A DNA stretch of 64,000 bases from Spirochaeta isovalerica (lineage in GTDB: Bacteria; Spirochaetota; Spirochaetia; DSM-2461). Positions within the stretch are counted from its first letter, which is position 1, and each line of letters opens with the position of its first letter. The position numbers were made by a program, and so were the translations under genes. This document shows positions 17,575-26,316 of the stretch, piece after piece. The stretch covers positions 806,001 to 870,000 of the forward strand of contig NZ_JACHGJ010000001.1 of assembly GCF_014207565.1 (NCBI RefSeq), written 5' to 3'. The notes beneath the pieces are model-generated. The model was not told the DNA's origin. It ran no database searches and saw only the letters and a list, made by a program, of their open reading frames with translations.

Positions 17575-17676
17575 ATTCCCAGTAAAATCAGACAGATTCC
17601 AGATATCTGCTGAAAGATAGAAATAGGGCTTTATGTACAAAAATCAATTTAAACACAGGAAAAAAGGAGTGAAAAA

Positions 17677-19113
17677 GTGTTAACAATTTCTGAAAAGTAC
17701 AGTTACGACGATGTTCTACTGGAACCGGCATATTCCGATGTACTGCCGGGCGATGCCGATATCCGGACAAGACTGGCTGGTGATATTTATCTGAATATCC
17801 CGATTATTTCCGCAGCCATGGATACCGTAACTGAAAAGGAGATGGCTGTTGCACTGGCACTTCAGGGAGGAGCGGGAGTGATTCACAGAAATCTCTCCCC
17901 TCAGGATCAGGCGGCACAGGTCGGCGCGGTAAAGCGCTTTCTGAACTGGGTAATAGAGAACCCCATAACTGTTGAAAAAGGTCAGACCGTAGCCGATGTT
18001 CAGGTAATTATGGACCGATACGGCATTTCCGGGCTACCCGTTGTGTACAATGGCCTCCTTTGCGGGATTATTACAGGCCGTGACCTGAGGTTCTGCAGCG
18101 ACCTCTCTCTCAAAGTAGAACAGTTGATGACAAAAAATCCTGTCGTTGAAAAAGGAAATGTCAATCCGGCATCAGCCCGGGAAAAATTCAATTCCCACAG
18201 AATCGAAAAACTACCGGTTGTAGACAATGAAGGTCATCTTACGGGACTGATTACCGTGAAGGATATAGAAAAACATGAGAATTTCCCCCTGGCCGCAATG
18301 GACAGCCACGGAAATCTGATTGTCGGAGCAGCCGTGTCACCTATGGATTACGATAAAAGGCTGCCTCTTCTTATGGAAAACAAGTGCGATTTTGTTGTCC
18401 TCGACACAGCGCACGGTCTCAGCAAGGCCGTACTGAAAGCAGTTGAAGGAATCAAAACAAAATACGGCATGACCGTAATCGGCGGAAATGTCGTCAATGC
18501 TTCGGGAACCAAAGCCCTGATCGAAGCGGGCAGCGATGCTGTTAAAATCGGTGTCGGTCCCGGCTCTATCTGCACGACGCGGATTGTAGCCGGCGTGGGA
18601 GCTCCTCAGTTTTCAGCCGTTTACGAGTCTGCCGAGGAAGCGGAAAAGCACAATATCCCCGTTATCGCCGACGGTGGAATAAAATTCTCCGGTGATATAA
18701 CGAAGGCAATCGGAGCAGGAGCATCGACTGTTATGATCGGAAACCTCCTCGCCGGCCTGAAAGAATCTCCCGGAAAAGAAGTTCTTTACGAAGGCCGCAT
18801 TTTCAAACAGTATCGGGGTATGGGCTCTGTAGGAGCCATAAAAGACGGCAGCGGCGACCGCTATCAGATGAAAGAAAACGATCAGCCCGTTCCCGAAGGG
18901 GTCGAAGGAAGAGTGCCCTACAAAGGAGAACTGGGCCCCTACCTTCAGCAGCTGACTACGGGACTGAAAAAAGGCATGGGATACTGCGGTTGCAAAGATA
19001 TTGAGACATTGAGAAAATATAAGAAATTCATCAGAATTACCGGTGCCGGACTGCGGGAAAGCCACGCTCACGATGTGTCGATTTCCCAGGATGCGCCAAA
19101 CTATTCAATTTGA
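17677..19113 (+). CDS. guaB: IMP dehydrogenase
   Basis: 478 residues from GTG 17677 with AAAGGAG upstream. TIM barrel split by two CBS domains (about residues 90-205), the catalytic loop [15 protein letters not shown] with the reactive cysteine, and the flap region near residue 395. Oxidises IMP to XMP with NAD, the first step to GMP. guaA follows 26 bases downstream, so the two form a guanine-nucleotide operon. Confidence 0.96.
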   Translation: MLTISEKYSYDDVLLEPAYSDVLPGDADIRTRLAGDIYLNIPIISAAMDTVTEKEMAVALALQGGAGVIHRNLSPQDQAAQVGAVKRFLNWVIENPITVEKGQTVADVQVIMDRYGISGLPVVYNGLLCGIITGRDLRFCSDLSLKVEQLMTKNPVVEKGNVNPASAREKFNSHRIEKLPVVDNEGHLTGLITVKDIEKHENFPLAAMDSHGNLIVGAAVSPMDYDKRLPLLMENKCDFVVLDTAHGLSKAVLKAVEGIKTKYGMTVIGGNVVNASGTKALIEAGSDAVKIGVGPGSICTTRIVAGVGAPQFSAVYESAEEAEKHNIPVIADGGIKFSGDITKAIGAGASTVMIGNLLAGLKESPGKEVLYEGRIFKQYRGMGSVGAIKDGSGDRYQMKENDQPVPEGVEGRVPYKGELGPYLQQLTTGLKKGMGYCGCKDIETLRKYKKFIRITGAGLRESHAHDVSISQDAPNYSI

Positions 19114-19139
19114 AAGCAGAATAAAAGGATTGGAAAGAA

Positions 19140-20696
19140 ATGGATAAGATACTGATTTTGGATTTCGGCGGCCAGACAAGCCAGCTGATCGGCAGAAGAA
19201 TTAGAGACGCGGGTGTTTATGCCGAAATAATCCATGGAGATACGGAATTAACAGATCAGATACTGACATCGGATGTGAAGGGCCTCATACTATCGGGTTC
19301 TCCTTACTCTGTCTATGAAGAAGGTTCGCCCCGTCCCGATAAAAAAGTGTACTCGCTGGATATTCCCGTACTGGGCATATGCTACGGGCTGCAGGTCACG
19401 ACCTGGGAAAACGGGGGAAAAGTAGCTCCTCTCCATACGAAAGAATACGGAAGGAGCGCTATCCGATACCGCAAAACCGATTGCCCCCTTCTCAAGGATA
19501 TTCCCGATAACTTTGTCTCATGGATGAGTCATGGCGACAGTCTGGACGAGCTGGCTCCCGGTTTTGACCTTGTGGCCGAAAGCGAGCACGATCTGCCGGC
19601 AATTGTAGAGAATAGAGAGAAAGGTTTCTGGGGGCTCCAGTTTCACCCTGAAGTGACTCATTGCGAATACGGTTCCAGAATTCTGGAAAATTTCGCTGTC
19701 CATATCTGCGGCGCATCCAAAGGCTGGTCCATGGACAAGTACGTGGAGGACGCGGCTGAGCGGTTGAAGAAACAGGTCGGAAATGAAAAAGTGCTTCTGC
19801 TTATTTCCGGAGGAGTCGATTCCACAGTTGCCGGCGGGCTTCTGCTCAAGTCTCTCGATCCGAAAAACATCTATCTCATGTATATAGATACGGGAATGAT
19901 GAGAAAGAACGAGACAGAAAAGGTATCTGAAAACCTGAAGAAGCTCGGTGCGGAAAATCTCTTAATCATCGATGCCCGGGACCGGTTTCTGGGACCTCTG
20001 GAAGGCATCAGCGATCCGGAAACCAAAAGGAAGAGCATCGGAGACACTTTCATTCGCGTTCAGGAAGAAGAAATTGCCAAGCATATCAGCGGCGATTACT
20101 TTCTGGCTCAGGGAACACTCTATACAGATCTTATTGAATCGGGCAAAGGTGTGGGAAATAAAGCCGGTGTCATCAAATCCCATCACAATGTGGGAACGCC
20201 GCTCGTCGAAGGGAAACGGAAAGAGGGAAAGATCGTCGAGCCGCTTGATATGCTCTATAAGGACGAAGTCAGACGGCTGGGCCTTCTGTTGGGGATCGAA
20301 GAAAAGATAGTCTATCGCCACCCCTTCCCGGGACCGGGACTGGGCATCAGAATTATCGGAGATGTCACTGAGGAGAAATGCGATATACTCAGAGAGGCCG
20401 ATTCCATTTACATTGAAGAGCTGCACAAGCGGGGCCTTTACAGCCGGATTTGGCAGGCATTTGCCGTTCTGCTGCCGGTTCGTTCTGTGGGCGTAACTGG
20501 CGATGCGAGAGAATACGGATACGTGCTGGCTCTGAGAGCTGTCGTTTCCCACGACGGAATGACGGCCGATGTTTTCGATTTCCCCACAAAGGATCTTCTG
20601 GAAATATCGTCTCTCATCACCAATAAAGTAAAAGAGATAGGACGGGTCGTGTACGATATTTCTTCTAAGCCGCCCTCCACAATTGAGTGGGAATAG
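19140..20696 (+). CDS. guaA: GMP synthase (glutamine-hydrolysing)
   Basis: 518 residues. N-terminal class I glutamine amidotransferase with LGICYGLQ (catalytic cysteine) and QFHPEVTH (histidine, glutamate), an ATP pyrophosphatase domain with the P-loop SGGVDST near residue 222, and the C-terminal dimerisation domain ending in SKPPSTIEWE. Converts XMP to GMP. Co-transcribed with guaB and closed by a terminator. Confidence 0.97.
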   Translation: MDKILILDFGGQTSQLIGRRIRDAGVYAEIIHGDTELTDQILTSDVKGLILSGSPYSVYEEGSPRPDKKVYSLDIPVLGICYGLQVTTWENGGKVAPLHTKEYGRSAIRYRKTDCPLLKDIPDNFVSWMSHGDSLDELAPGFDLVAESEHDLPAIVENREKGFWGLQFHPEVTHCEYGSRILENFAVHICGASKGWSMDKYVEDAAERLKKQVGNEKVLLLISGGVDSTVAGGLLLKSLDPKNIYLMYIDTGMMRKNETEKVSENLKKLGAENLLIIDARDRFLGPLEGISDPETKRKSIGDTFIRVQEEEIAKHISGDYFLAQGTLYTDLIESGKGVGNKAGVIKSHHNVGTPLVEGKRKEGKIVEPLDMLYKDEVRRLGLLLGIEEKIVYRHPFPGPGLGIRIIGDVTEEKCDILREADSIYIEELHKRGLYSRIWQAFAVLLPVRSVGVTGDAREYGYVLALRAVVSHDGMTADVFDFPTKDLLEISSLITNKVKEIGRVVYDISSKPPSTIEWE

Positions 20697-20715
20697 TGTT
20701 CAACTTCTGATTCGG

Positions 20716-20750
20716 AAGGGGTCCTGTAAGGGGGCTCCTTTTTTTTCTTT
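20716..20750 (+). terminator. Intrinsic terminator of guaBA
   Basis: A 10-bp stem including G-T pairs (20716-20725 with 20731-20740), 5-base loop, then a run of T. Confidence 0.8.
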
Positions 20751-20768
20751 GCTTTTGGCAAAATGCTG

Positions 20769-20774
20769 TATAAT
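20769..20774 (+). promoter_or_regulatory. -10 box of a leaderless-type promoter
   Basis: Perfect TATAAT at 20769-20774, then eight bases to the ATG at 20783 and no ribosome site. The -35 region is poor (TCTTTG at 17-base spacing). Confidence 0.5.
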
Positions 20775-20782
20775 TTAAAACT

Positions 20783-21013
20783 ATGAAAGGAAAATATCTA
20801 ATTACCATTATCATTTCAGCAGTATTTCTGGTTATAATCGGCGGATACTTCTCGCTCATCCTTTTCGGTCTTATCGAATCAGGACTGGGTGGTTTGTGGA
20901 CTTTCATAGTCCTCCTTGTTGCAGCGGGGTTTCTGGGACTGATGATATACACCATGATAGAACGGCTGAAAGAGCAGAAAGAGGAGAATCCTGATGACTA
21001 TCGTAAATACTGA
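20783..21013 (+). CDS. Small two-helix membrane protein
   Basis: 76 residues: transmembrane segments at about 6-30 and 38-60, then a charged tail (ERLKEQKEENPDDYRKY) that should face the cytoplasm. No family recognised. Predicted to be translated from a leaderless mRNA. It overlaps the YbjQ-like gene by 20 bases and shares its transcript, so an envelope or stress role is only a guess. Confidence 0.65.
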   Translation: MKGKYLITIIISAVFLVIIGGYFSLILFGLIESGLGGLWTFIVLLVAAGFLGLMIYTMIERLKEQKEENPDDYRKY

Positions 21014-21305
21014 TTACATTACCGGCAAAGAACTGGAAACCCTGGGGCTTGTGAAAGGATCCATAGTACAGTCCAAAAATATCGGCCGGGATCTGATGAG
21101 CAGCTTCAAAACAATCGTAGGCGGAGAAATAAAATCCTACAGCGATATGCTGAATGAGGCCAGAGCCATTGCCACCAAAAGAATGGTCGAGGAAGCGGAA
21201 GCCATGGGAGCTGATGCGGTCGTCAACGCCCGGTACTCCTCGAGTGCCGTTATGCAGGGCGCCGCTGAGGTTATCGTTTACGGTACGGCCGTCAAATTCA
21301 AATAA
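20994..21305 (+). CDS. YbjQ/DUF74 family protein
   Basis: 103 residues with the family pattern: TDYITGKELETLGLVKGSIV at the N terminus, IGRDLMSSFKTIVGGE, and ATKRMVEEAEAMGADAVVN. These small proteins form beta-rich pentamers; their function is not settled. Ribosome site GAGGAG lies inside the preceding gene. Its last 28 bases overlap the convergent cobC gene. Confidence 0.9.
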   Translation: MTIVNTDYITGKELETLGLVKGSIVQSKNIGRDLMSSFKTIVGGEIKSYSDMLNEARAIATKRMVEEAEAMGADAVVNARYSSSAVMQGAAEVIVYGTAVKFK

Positions 21306-21895
21306 ACCAGTTCGGCGAACCGGGGATAGAGTTCCAATCGGGAAACCGATCCCCGGTCCATCCTGAAATTCCAGAACTTATCCGGTTCAATTCCCAGATA
21401 ATTGAGCAGGAGGAGCACGAGGGGTCCCCTGTGGGAGACTATCATTATCTCATTTTTGTTTTTATCAGCTATAAGGGGATTGATGAAATTCACAGCTCTC
21501 AGAACTCTCGACTCAAGTTCGCTGAGACTCTCACCCCCCGGCGGTGAATTTTCAAAAGGATCTGAAATCCAGTTCCGCAGTATTTCGTTCTCTTCTGTCG
21601 AAGCTATCTGATCGTAACTTTTTCCTTCCCAGTTACCGAAGTCACTCTCTTCCAGACCCGGAACGATTCTGTATGGACAGTTCAGGACCTCACTGAGAAT
21701 ATGAGAGGACTGAAGAGCTCTTTTCATAGGAGAAGTCAGGATAATCCCGGATTTAAAAGATTCAGAACCGAAGGATTCAGCCATTTCAGCTATTTGCTGT
21801 ACACCTTTTTCATCCAACGGTACATCGCTGCCCCGTCCGATATAGGTACCCCTGCCTTCGCACTCCCCATGGCGTATAAGATACAAAGATATCAT
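21278..21895 (-). CDS. cobC: Histidine phosphatase, probable alpha-ribazole phosphatase
   Basis: 205 residues with the phosphoglycerate-mutase-like signature LIRHGECEGRGTYIGRGSD and a second histidine in VSHRGPLV. Substrate is inferred from position: last gene of the cobalamin operon, overlapping cobS by four bases, where CobC removes the 5'-phosphate from alpha-ribazole phosphate or adenosylcobalamin phosphate. Confidence 0.82.
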   Translation of the reverse strand: MISLYLIRHGECEGRGTYIGRGSDVPLDEKGVQQIAEMAESFGSESFKSGIILTSPMKRALQSSHILSEVLNCPYRIVPGLEESDFGNWEGKSYDQIASTEENEILRNWISDPFENSPPGGESLSELESRVLRAVNFINPLIADKNKNEIMIVSHRGPLVLLLLNYLGIEPDKFWNFRMDRGSVSRLELYPRFAELVYLNLTAVP

Positions 21896-22632
21896 AGGGG
21901 CAGCATGACCAGCAGAGTCAGCAGCTCTGTCCCTTCGGTCATGGCCCCGTAGGTATCGCCGGTCAGACCACCCAGTTTTCCCGTCAGAAATGCGGAAAAA
22001 ACCAGGGTGAGAACTGTTGCGGAAGCCAGAGCCGCCGCACCGGCAATCCCGCCTATGGGGAGCACGATGAGAAGAGTCAGGATGAGTGCTACAATCAGTT
22101 CTTTCAGATATATATGCTTTTTGAAAAAAACCCCCAGACCGTCTTCTCTTGCCGAATCAAAATAAAAAATTGAAAAAACCGAAACCCATCGCCCCACGAC
22201 GGGAGCAATAATCAAAGCCCGGTATTTATTGTCATCGTAAAACCCGAACAGTTCATTGAGAGTTGCTGTTTTGAGGAGAATAAAGGAAATGAGCGTCAGG
22301 ACGCCGAAAGCTCCTATGCGGCTGTCTTTCATGATTTCCAGACGCCGCTCCTTTGTCGTTCCTCCCCAGACTCCGTCAGCCGTGTCGGCCAGACCGTCGA
22401 GATGAAGTCCCCCAGTGATAAAAATCCACCAGACCGTGACCAGAACAGCGCTGAGGAGTGGGGAAAACAGAAGCCCGGCCAGGAAAAATATACCGAAATT
22501 TGTCAGACCGATTATTAACCCGACCAGAGGGAAAAAGGAGATGGATCTGGCCACCTCCGCCATATCTTCACCCTCTTTCCAGGGAATGGGTATGACCGTC
22601 ATGAATCTCAGCGCATAGATAATCTTTTTCAT
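21892..22632 (-). CDS. cobS: Adenosylcobinamide-GDP ribazoletransferase (cobalamin synthase)
   Basis: 246-residue polytopic membrane protein with the CobS motif GGLHLDGLADTADGVWGG near residue 54 and a later GDTYGAMTE. Joins adenosylcobinamide-GDP and alpha-ribazole (phosphate), the final assembly step, at the inner membrane. Overlaps both neighbours by four bases. Confidence 0.94.
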   Translation of the reverse strand: MKKIIYALRFMTVIPIPWKEGEDMAEVARSISFFPLVGLIIGLTNFGIFFLAGLLFSPLLSAVLVTVWWIFITGGLHLDGLADTADGVWGGTTKERRLEIMKDSRIGAFGVLTLISFILLKTATLNELFGFYDDNKYRALIIAPVVGRWVSVFSIFYFDSAREDGLGVFFKKHIYLKELIVALILTLLIVLPIGGIAGAAALASATVLTLVFSAFLTGKLGGLTGDTYGAMTEGTELLTLLVMLPL

Positions 22633-23693
22633 AACTCCGTTACATCGGTTACACCGGCCTGATCAAAAGTCCGGATCTCTTTTAAAGCCCGAACAGCCGC
22701 TTCACAGAGAGATATACCCAGTGCGGCTCCTGTGCCCTCACCCAGACGCAATCCCAGATCGAGCAGCGGTTTCTGCTTCATGAATCCGGCAGCATGGCCA
22801 TACCCTCTTTCTGCGGAATGGTGAGAGAGGATGAGATAGGGGGAGATCTCCGGGCTCAGCTGATCCGCCAGAAGTGCCGCGGCAGTAGAAATAAAACCGT
22901 CTACGACGACAGGGATTCCTTTCGATGCGGCGGCTAACATTGCTCCCGCCATCCCCCCTATTTCAAACCCGCCGATTTTCGCCAGAACATCGATGGGATC
23001 TGTTTTATCGGGCTTGTTGACATCCAGAGCTTTTCTGATAACCTCGATCTTGCGTTTGATCGTCTCATCATCGATTCCTGCCCCGGGACCTGTCACTTCC
23101 TCCGGATCCGCCCCTGTATATAGCGCGTATATAGCGGAAGCCGGCGTGGTATTTCCGATTCCCATCTCTCCGACTCCAATAATATCCAGTCCTATACCAA
23201 TCTCTTCGAGAACAGATTCTATACCGCCCTCCAGAGCTTTGACGGCCTCAAGTCTTGTCATGGCCGGTCCCCTGCTGATATTGGAAGCGCCCTTGCCGAC
23301 CCGCTTATCCTTTACTGAATCTGGACGGTCGTAAGGTGTGGCAACCCCCATATCTATCAGAACCAGCCGTGCCCCGCTGTGGTTGGCAAGGGCATTGACC
23401 GCACCGCCACCCGATACAAAATTGAGAACCTGCTGGGCTGTTATTTCCATCGGAGCGCTGGCAATGTCTTCCTCAAATACGACGTGATGATCTCCGGCGA
23501 ATGTGAATATTGCTTTGTTTTTAATTTCCGGCAAAGCCTGCCGCTGTATACCGGCAATGATTATAGACAGATCTTCCAGTCTGCCCAGACTTCCGGGAGG
23601 TTTTGTCAGTTTATACTGACGCTCTCTGGCTTTATCCATAGCCTTTTCGTCGAGAGGTTTAATGTCAGCCAGCGTTTTTTTGAGTAAATCCAC
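22629..23693 (-). CDS. cobT: Nicotinate-nucleotide-dimethylbenzimidazole phosphoribosyltransferase
   Basis: 354 residues from GTG 23693, chosen because AAAGGAG ends five bases upstream; an ATG at 23726 has no site and would add 11 residues. Typical KPPGSLGRLE near residue 30 and the active-site glutamate region LGLRLGEGTGAALG near the C terminus. Activates dimethylbenzimidazole to alpha-ribazole phosphate for the lower ligand of B12. Confidence 0.93.
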   Translation of the reverse strand: MDLLKKTLADIKPLDEKAMDKARERQYKLTKPPGSLGRLEDLSIIIAGIQRQALPEIKNKAIFTFAGDHHVVFEEDIASAPMEITAQQVLNFVSGGGAVNALANHSGARLVLIDMGVATPYDRPDSVKDKRVGKGASNISRGPAMTRLEAVKALEGGIESVLEEIGIGLDIIGVGEMGIGNTTPASAIYALYTGADPEEVTGPGAGIDDETIKRKIEVIRKALDVNKPDKTDPIDVLAKIGGFEIGGMAGAMLAAASKGIPVVVDGFISTAAALLADQLSPEISPYLILSHHSAERGYGHAAGFMKQKPLLDLGLRLGEGTGAALGISLCEAAVRALKEIRTFDQAGVTDVTEL

Positions 23694-23747
23694 AGGATCT
23701 CCTTTAATTTTGGTTGCTTTTCTCATTCCGTCTTCAACCGGAAGTAC

Positions 23748-24296
23748 CTATTTCAATTGGAGCGGCAAACCCGCATTCATCATAAAGACTTTATCTGCAG
23801 CCGAGGCCAGTTTCTGATGAGCCATTCCGGCAATATCCTGAAACATCCTGGCCCACTGATGCTCAGAGACCAGTCCGTTTTCCACCTGGTTGGAAATAAT
23901 TATCAGTTCATTTTCACATTGACTGAAGATATCGATAATTCTCTGAAGCTCCTGAAATACCACGTCCTGAGCTTCGCTTGCAGAACAGTTCTCTCCTCTG
24001 TCAAAAATCAGGTTTGTCATGAGAAGAGTGAGACAATCCAGAAGAACGACATTGCTCCCTCCGGCCAGCGGCTCAAGGGCTGCACTCACCTTTACCGGTT
24101 CCTCGATAGTCTCCCAGTGTGCCGGTCTATGGGCTCTGTGTCTGGCAATTCTTTCGACCATTTCACTGTCGAAGGGTCTGGCCGTAGCGATATAATACAC
24201 AGGGACATTGTGCGTCTCTGAATACACCGCTGCTCTGTTTTCCGCAAATGATGTTTTTCCTGTTTTCGTTCCGCCAAGAACCAATACTATTCCCAT
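23748..24296 (-). CDS. cobU: Adenosylcobinamide kinase / GTP:adenosylcobinamide-phosphate guanylyltransferase
   Basis: 182 residues with P-loop GGTKTGKTSFAE at residue 8, the ARPFDSEM and HRAHRP guanylylation region near residue 50, and LLDCLTLLMTNL. Phosphorylates and then guanylylates adenosylcobinamide. The start overlaps the cobD stop by ten bases. Confidence 0.94.
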   Translation of the reverse strand: MGIVLVLGGTKTGKTSFAENRAAVYSETHNVPVYYIATARPFDSEMVERIARHRAHRPAHWETIEEPVKVSAALEPLAGGSNVVLLDCLTLLMTNLIFDRGENCSASEAQDVVFQELQRIIDIFSQCENELIIISNQVENGLVSEHQWARMFQDIAGMAHQKLASAADKVFMMNAGLPLQLK

Positions 24297-25390
24297 ATGC
24301 TCCGAGCCTCTCTCATGGCTTCAAGAAGCCTGTTGTTATTACGAGCGTTGTGAACTCCGATGCGGATGTGATCGGGAAGTCCGAAAGACGTACAGTCTCT
24401 GATCTGCATCAGCTGCGGCTCCAGCTTTTTCTGAAGCAGAGCGGCGTACCCTTCCATTCCTTCGGGAACGTATTCACGAGATCCGAGTTTTGCCATAAAG
24501 AAATTCGATTCCGTATGGTAAACTTTGAGTCCCATTTCAACCAGTTCATTTCTGAAGCGATCTGTTTCATTTCTAACTTTTTTCCAGGTGGACTTGTAAT
24601 AGTCCCTTTCTTTGAGACAGGCGATTCCAGCTCTCTGGGCCGGTGCGCTGATACTCCATTCCGGCTGATAACGGGCGATTTCTCCGATCAGTTTCGGATC
24701 GCCGTGAATGTAGCCGAGCCTCAGACCGGGGATGCCATAATCCTTGGTCATGGAATTGAGTCTGAGGATATTGGTCGATGTGTCTCTGAAACGGATACTG
24801 TCCCTTGTGAACGCCACATAAGCCTCATCGATTATCACGATCGTACCGGATTCGACGGCAGCTGATTCGATTTTCTTCAGATCCTCATTAACGACATAAG
24901 TTCCGGTGGGATTATTGGGATTGCAGATCCAGAAAATTCCGGGGCGGTTCTCTTTGATTTTTGTTATGATGCGTTCAACCGGAGGACGGAAATCATCATC
25001 GGCCAGACTTGTAATCTCTTCGACAGAGCTCTTCCTGAGCTCTGAAATCTTCCTGTACTGACTGTAGGCAGGTCCCGAAATCAGGACATTTGATTTTTCA
25101 TCGAGGAAAGCCTGACCGATAAGGTGGATCCCCTGCGATGTTCCATTAACGGCCAGAATCTCATCAGGTGTGCACCCTTCATAGTCGGCAATACTCTCAC
25201 GCAGTTCTCTTGCCACGGAATCGGGATAACGGGTCAGATTGCAGCTTTTGACAGCTGAGAGGACTTTTTTATGAACCGGGAAGGGATTAATACTGACACT
25301 GAAGTCGGTTATCTCATCGGGGCTGATCCCCTTTTCCCGCAGTTTTGCGTAATCAAGACCGCCATGAGTTCCGTTTTTAGTTTTTTTCAT
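24287..25390 (-). CDS. cobD: Threonine-phosphate decarboxylase, PLP-dependent (CobD type)
   Basis: 367 residues, fold-type I aminotransferase with an N-terminal HGG, the PLP-region NPNNPTGTY, and the Schiff-base lysine in SMTKDYGIPGLRLGY. Close to histidinol-phosphate aminotransferase; placement between cbiB and cobU argues for threonine-phosphate decarboxylase, which makes the aminopropanol phosphate used by CbiB. Overlaps cbiB by four bases. Confidence 0.88.
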   Translation of the reverse strand: MKKTKNGTHGGLDYAKLREKGISPDEITDFSVSINPFPVHKKVLSAVKSCNLTRYPDSVARELRESIADYEGCTPDEILAVNGTSQGIHLIGQAFLDEKSNVLISGPAYSQYRKISELRKSSVEEITSLADDDFRPPVERIITKIKENRPGIFWICNPNNPTGTYVVNEDLKKIESAAVESGTIVIIDEAYVAFTRDSIRFRDTSTNILRLNSMTKDYGIPGLRLGYIHGDPKLIGEIARYQPEWSISAPAQRAGIACLKERDYYKSTWKKVRNETDRFRNELVEMGLKVYHTESNFFMAKLGSREYVPEGMEGYAALLQKKLEPQLMQIRDCTSFGLPDHIRIGVHNARNNNRLLEAMREARSIWE

Positions 25391-26316
25391 ACCAGGACCT
25401 CCAGTAAAGCCAGAAGAAATATCATATACATTCCGGCAGCTGTCACTATAATTCTAGTCGCTCTGCCAATGAATTGAAAATCAGCTTTCTCTTCACCGCC
25501 GACAAGTGTGTATTCCTCTCTTTTTTCAAGAGAAATTCCCAGAGAACCCGCCATAGCCGACATGGTCCATCCGGCGTTGGGGCTGCTTGTCTCACCGTGG
25601 GATTGTCTCATTGTCTTCCAGGCGTTTTTTCCCTTCTCTCCGTTTACGGCCGCTGCCGCTACAATCAGAAGCCCTGCCAGACGGGCCGGGATCCAGTTGA
25701 GTATATCATCGAACCGGGCAGCGAACTTTCCACCGGACTCATACTCCGCAGTTCGGTATCCGATCAGGGAATCGCAAGTATTGACAAATCTGTATGCCCA
25801 GGCTCCGGGAATGCCGGCAAATGCGAAATAAAAAAGAGGAGAAACAAAACTGTCTGTCAGATTTTCCGAAACCGATTCGATGACAGCACCGCAGACCTCC
25901 TCTTCCGATAAATTTTCGGTATCGCGGCTGACGAGATGATAGGAGGTCAGGCGGCGGGCGTCTTCGAGATCCCCCTCTTCCAGAGCCTTTTTTATCTGTC
26001 CGGCGGCTTTAACAAGGGCTTTGAGGGCAAAAACAGGCTTCAGCAGCAGGATGGAAACCAATACACCCGCCATCCCTTTAATAAAGGTATGTAAAAAGTA
26101 AGGGCCACACCAGAAAATGAAGCCGCCGCTCAAAACAAGAAAAACTCCCCATAAAAGAAGCGTCCTTTTCTCCCTGCCCGGCCTTCTGCTCCAGAGAAAT
26201 TTTATATAATGTCCCATGTAGAGGACGGGGTGGAACCTGTCGGGATATTCTCCGAAAACAAGATCGAGAACAAAAGCCGAAAAGACAATGAGCTGCGCTG
26301 TATGAGATGCTGTCAT
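25387..26316 (-). CDS. cbiB: Adenosylcobinamide-phosphate synthase
   Basis: 309 residues if started at ATG 26316, which overlaps the cobQ stop in an ATGA; a longer start at 26352 lies inside cobQ. Membrane protein with LDLVFGEYPDRFHPV at the N terminus and the ESVSENLTDSFVSPLFY motif near residue 145. Attaches aminopropanol phosphate to cobyric acid. Confidence 0.93.
   Translation of the reverse strand: MTASHTAQLIVFSAFVLDLVFGEYPDRFHPVLYMGHYIKFLWSRRPGREKRTLLLWGVFLVLSGGFIFWCGPYFLHTFIKGMAGVLVSILLLKPVFALKALVKAAGQIKKALEEGDLEDARRLTSYHLVSRDTENLSEEEVCGAVIESVSENLTDSFVSPLFYFAFAGIPGAWAYRFVNTCDSLIGYRTAEYESGGKFAARFDDILNWIPARLAGLLIVAAAAVNGEKGKNAWKTMRQSHGETSSPNAGWTMSAMAGSLGISLEKREEYTLVGGEEKADFQFIGRATRIIVTAAGMYMIFLLALLEVLV

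Noticed and set aside
17385-17585. 66-codon frame before guaB
   Set aside because: Runs through two terminator hairpins; no ribosome site; no recognisable protein.
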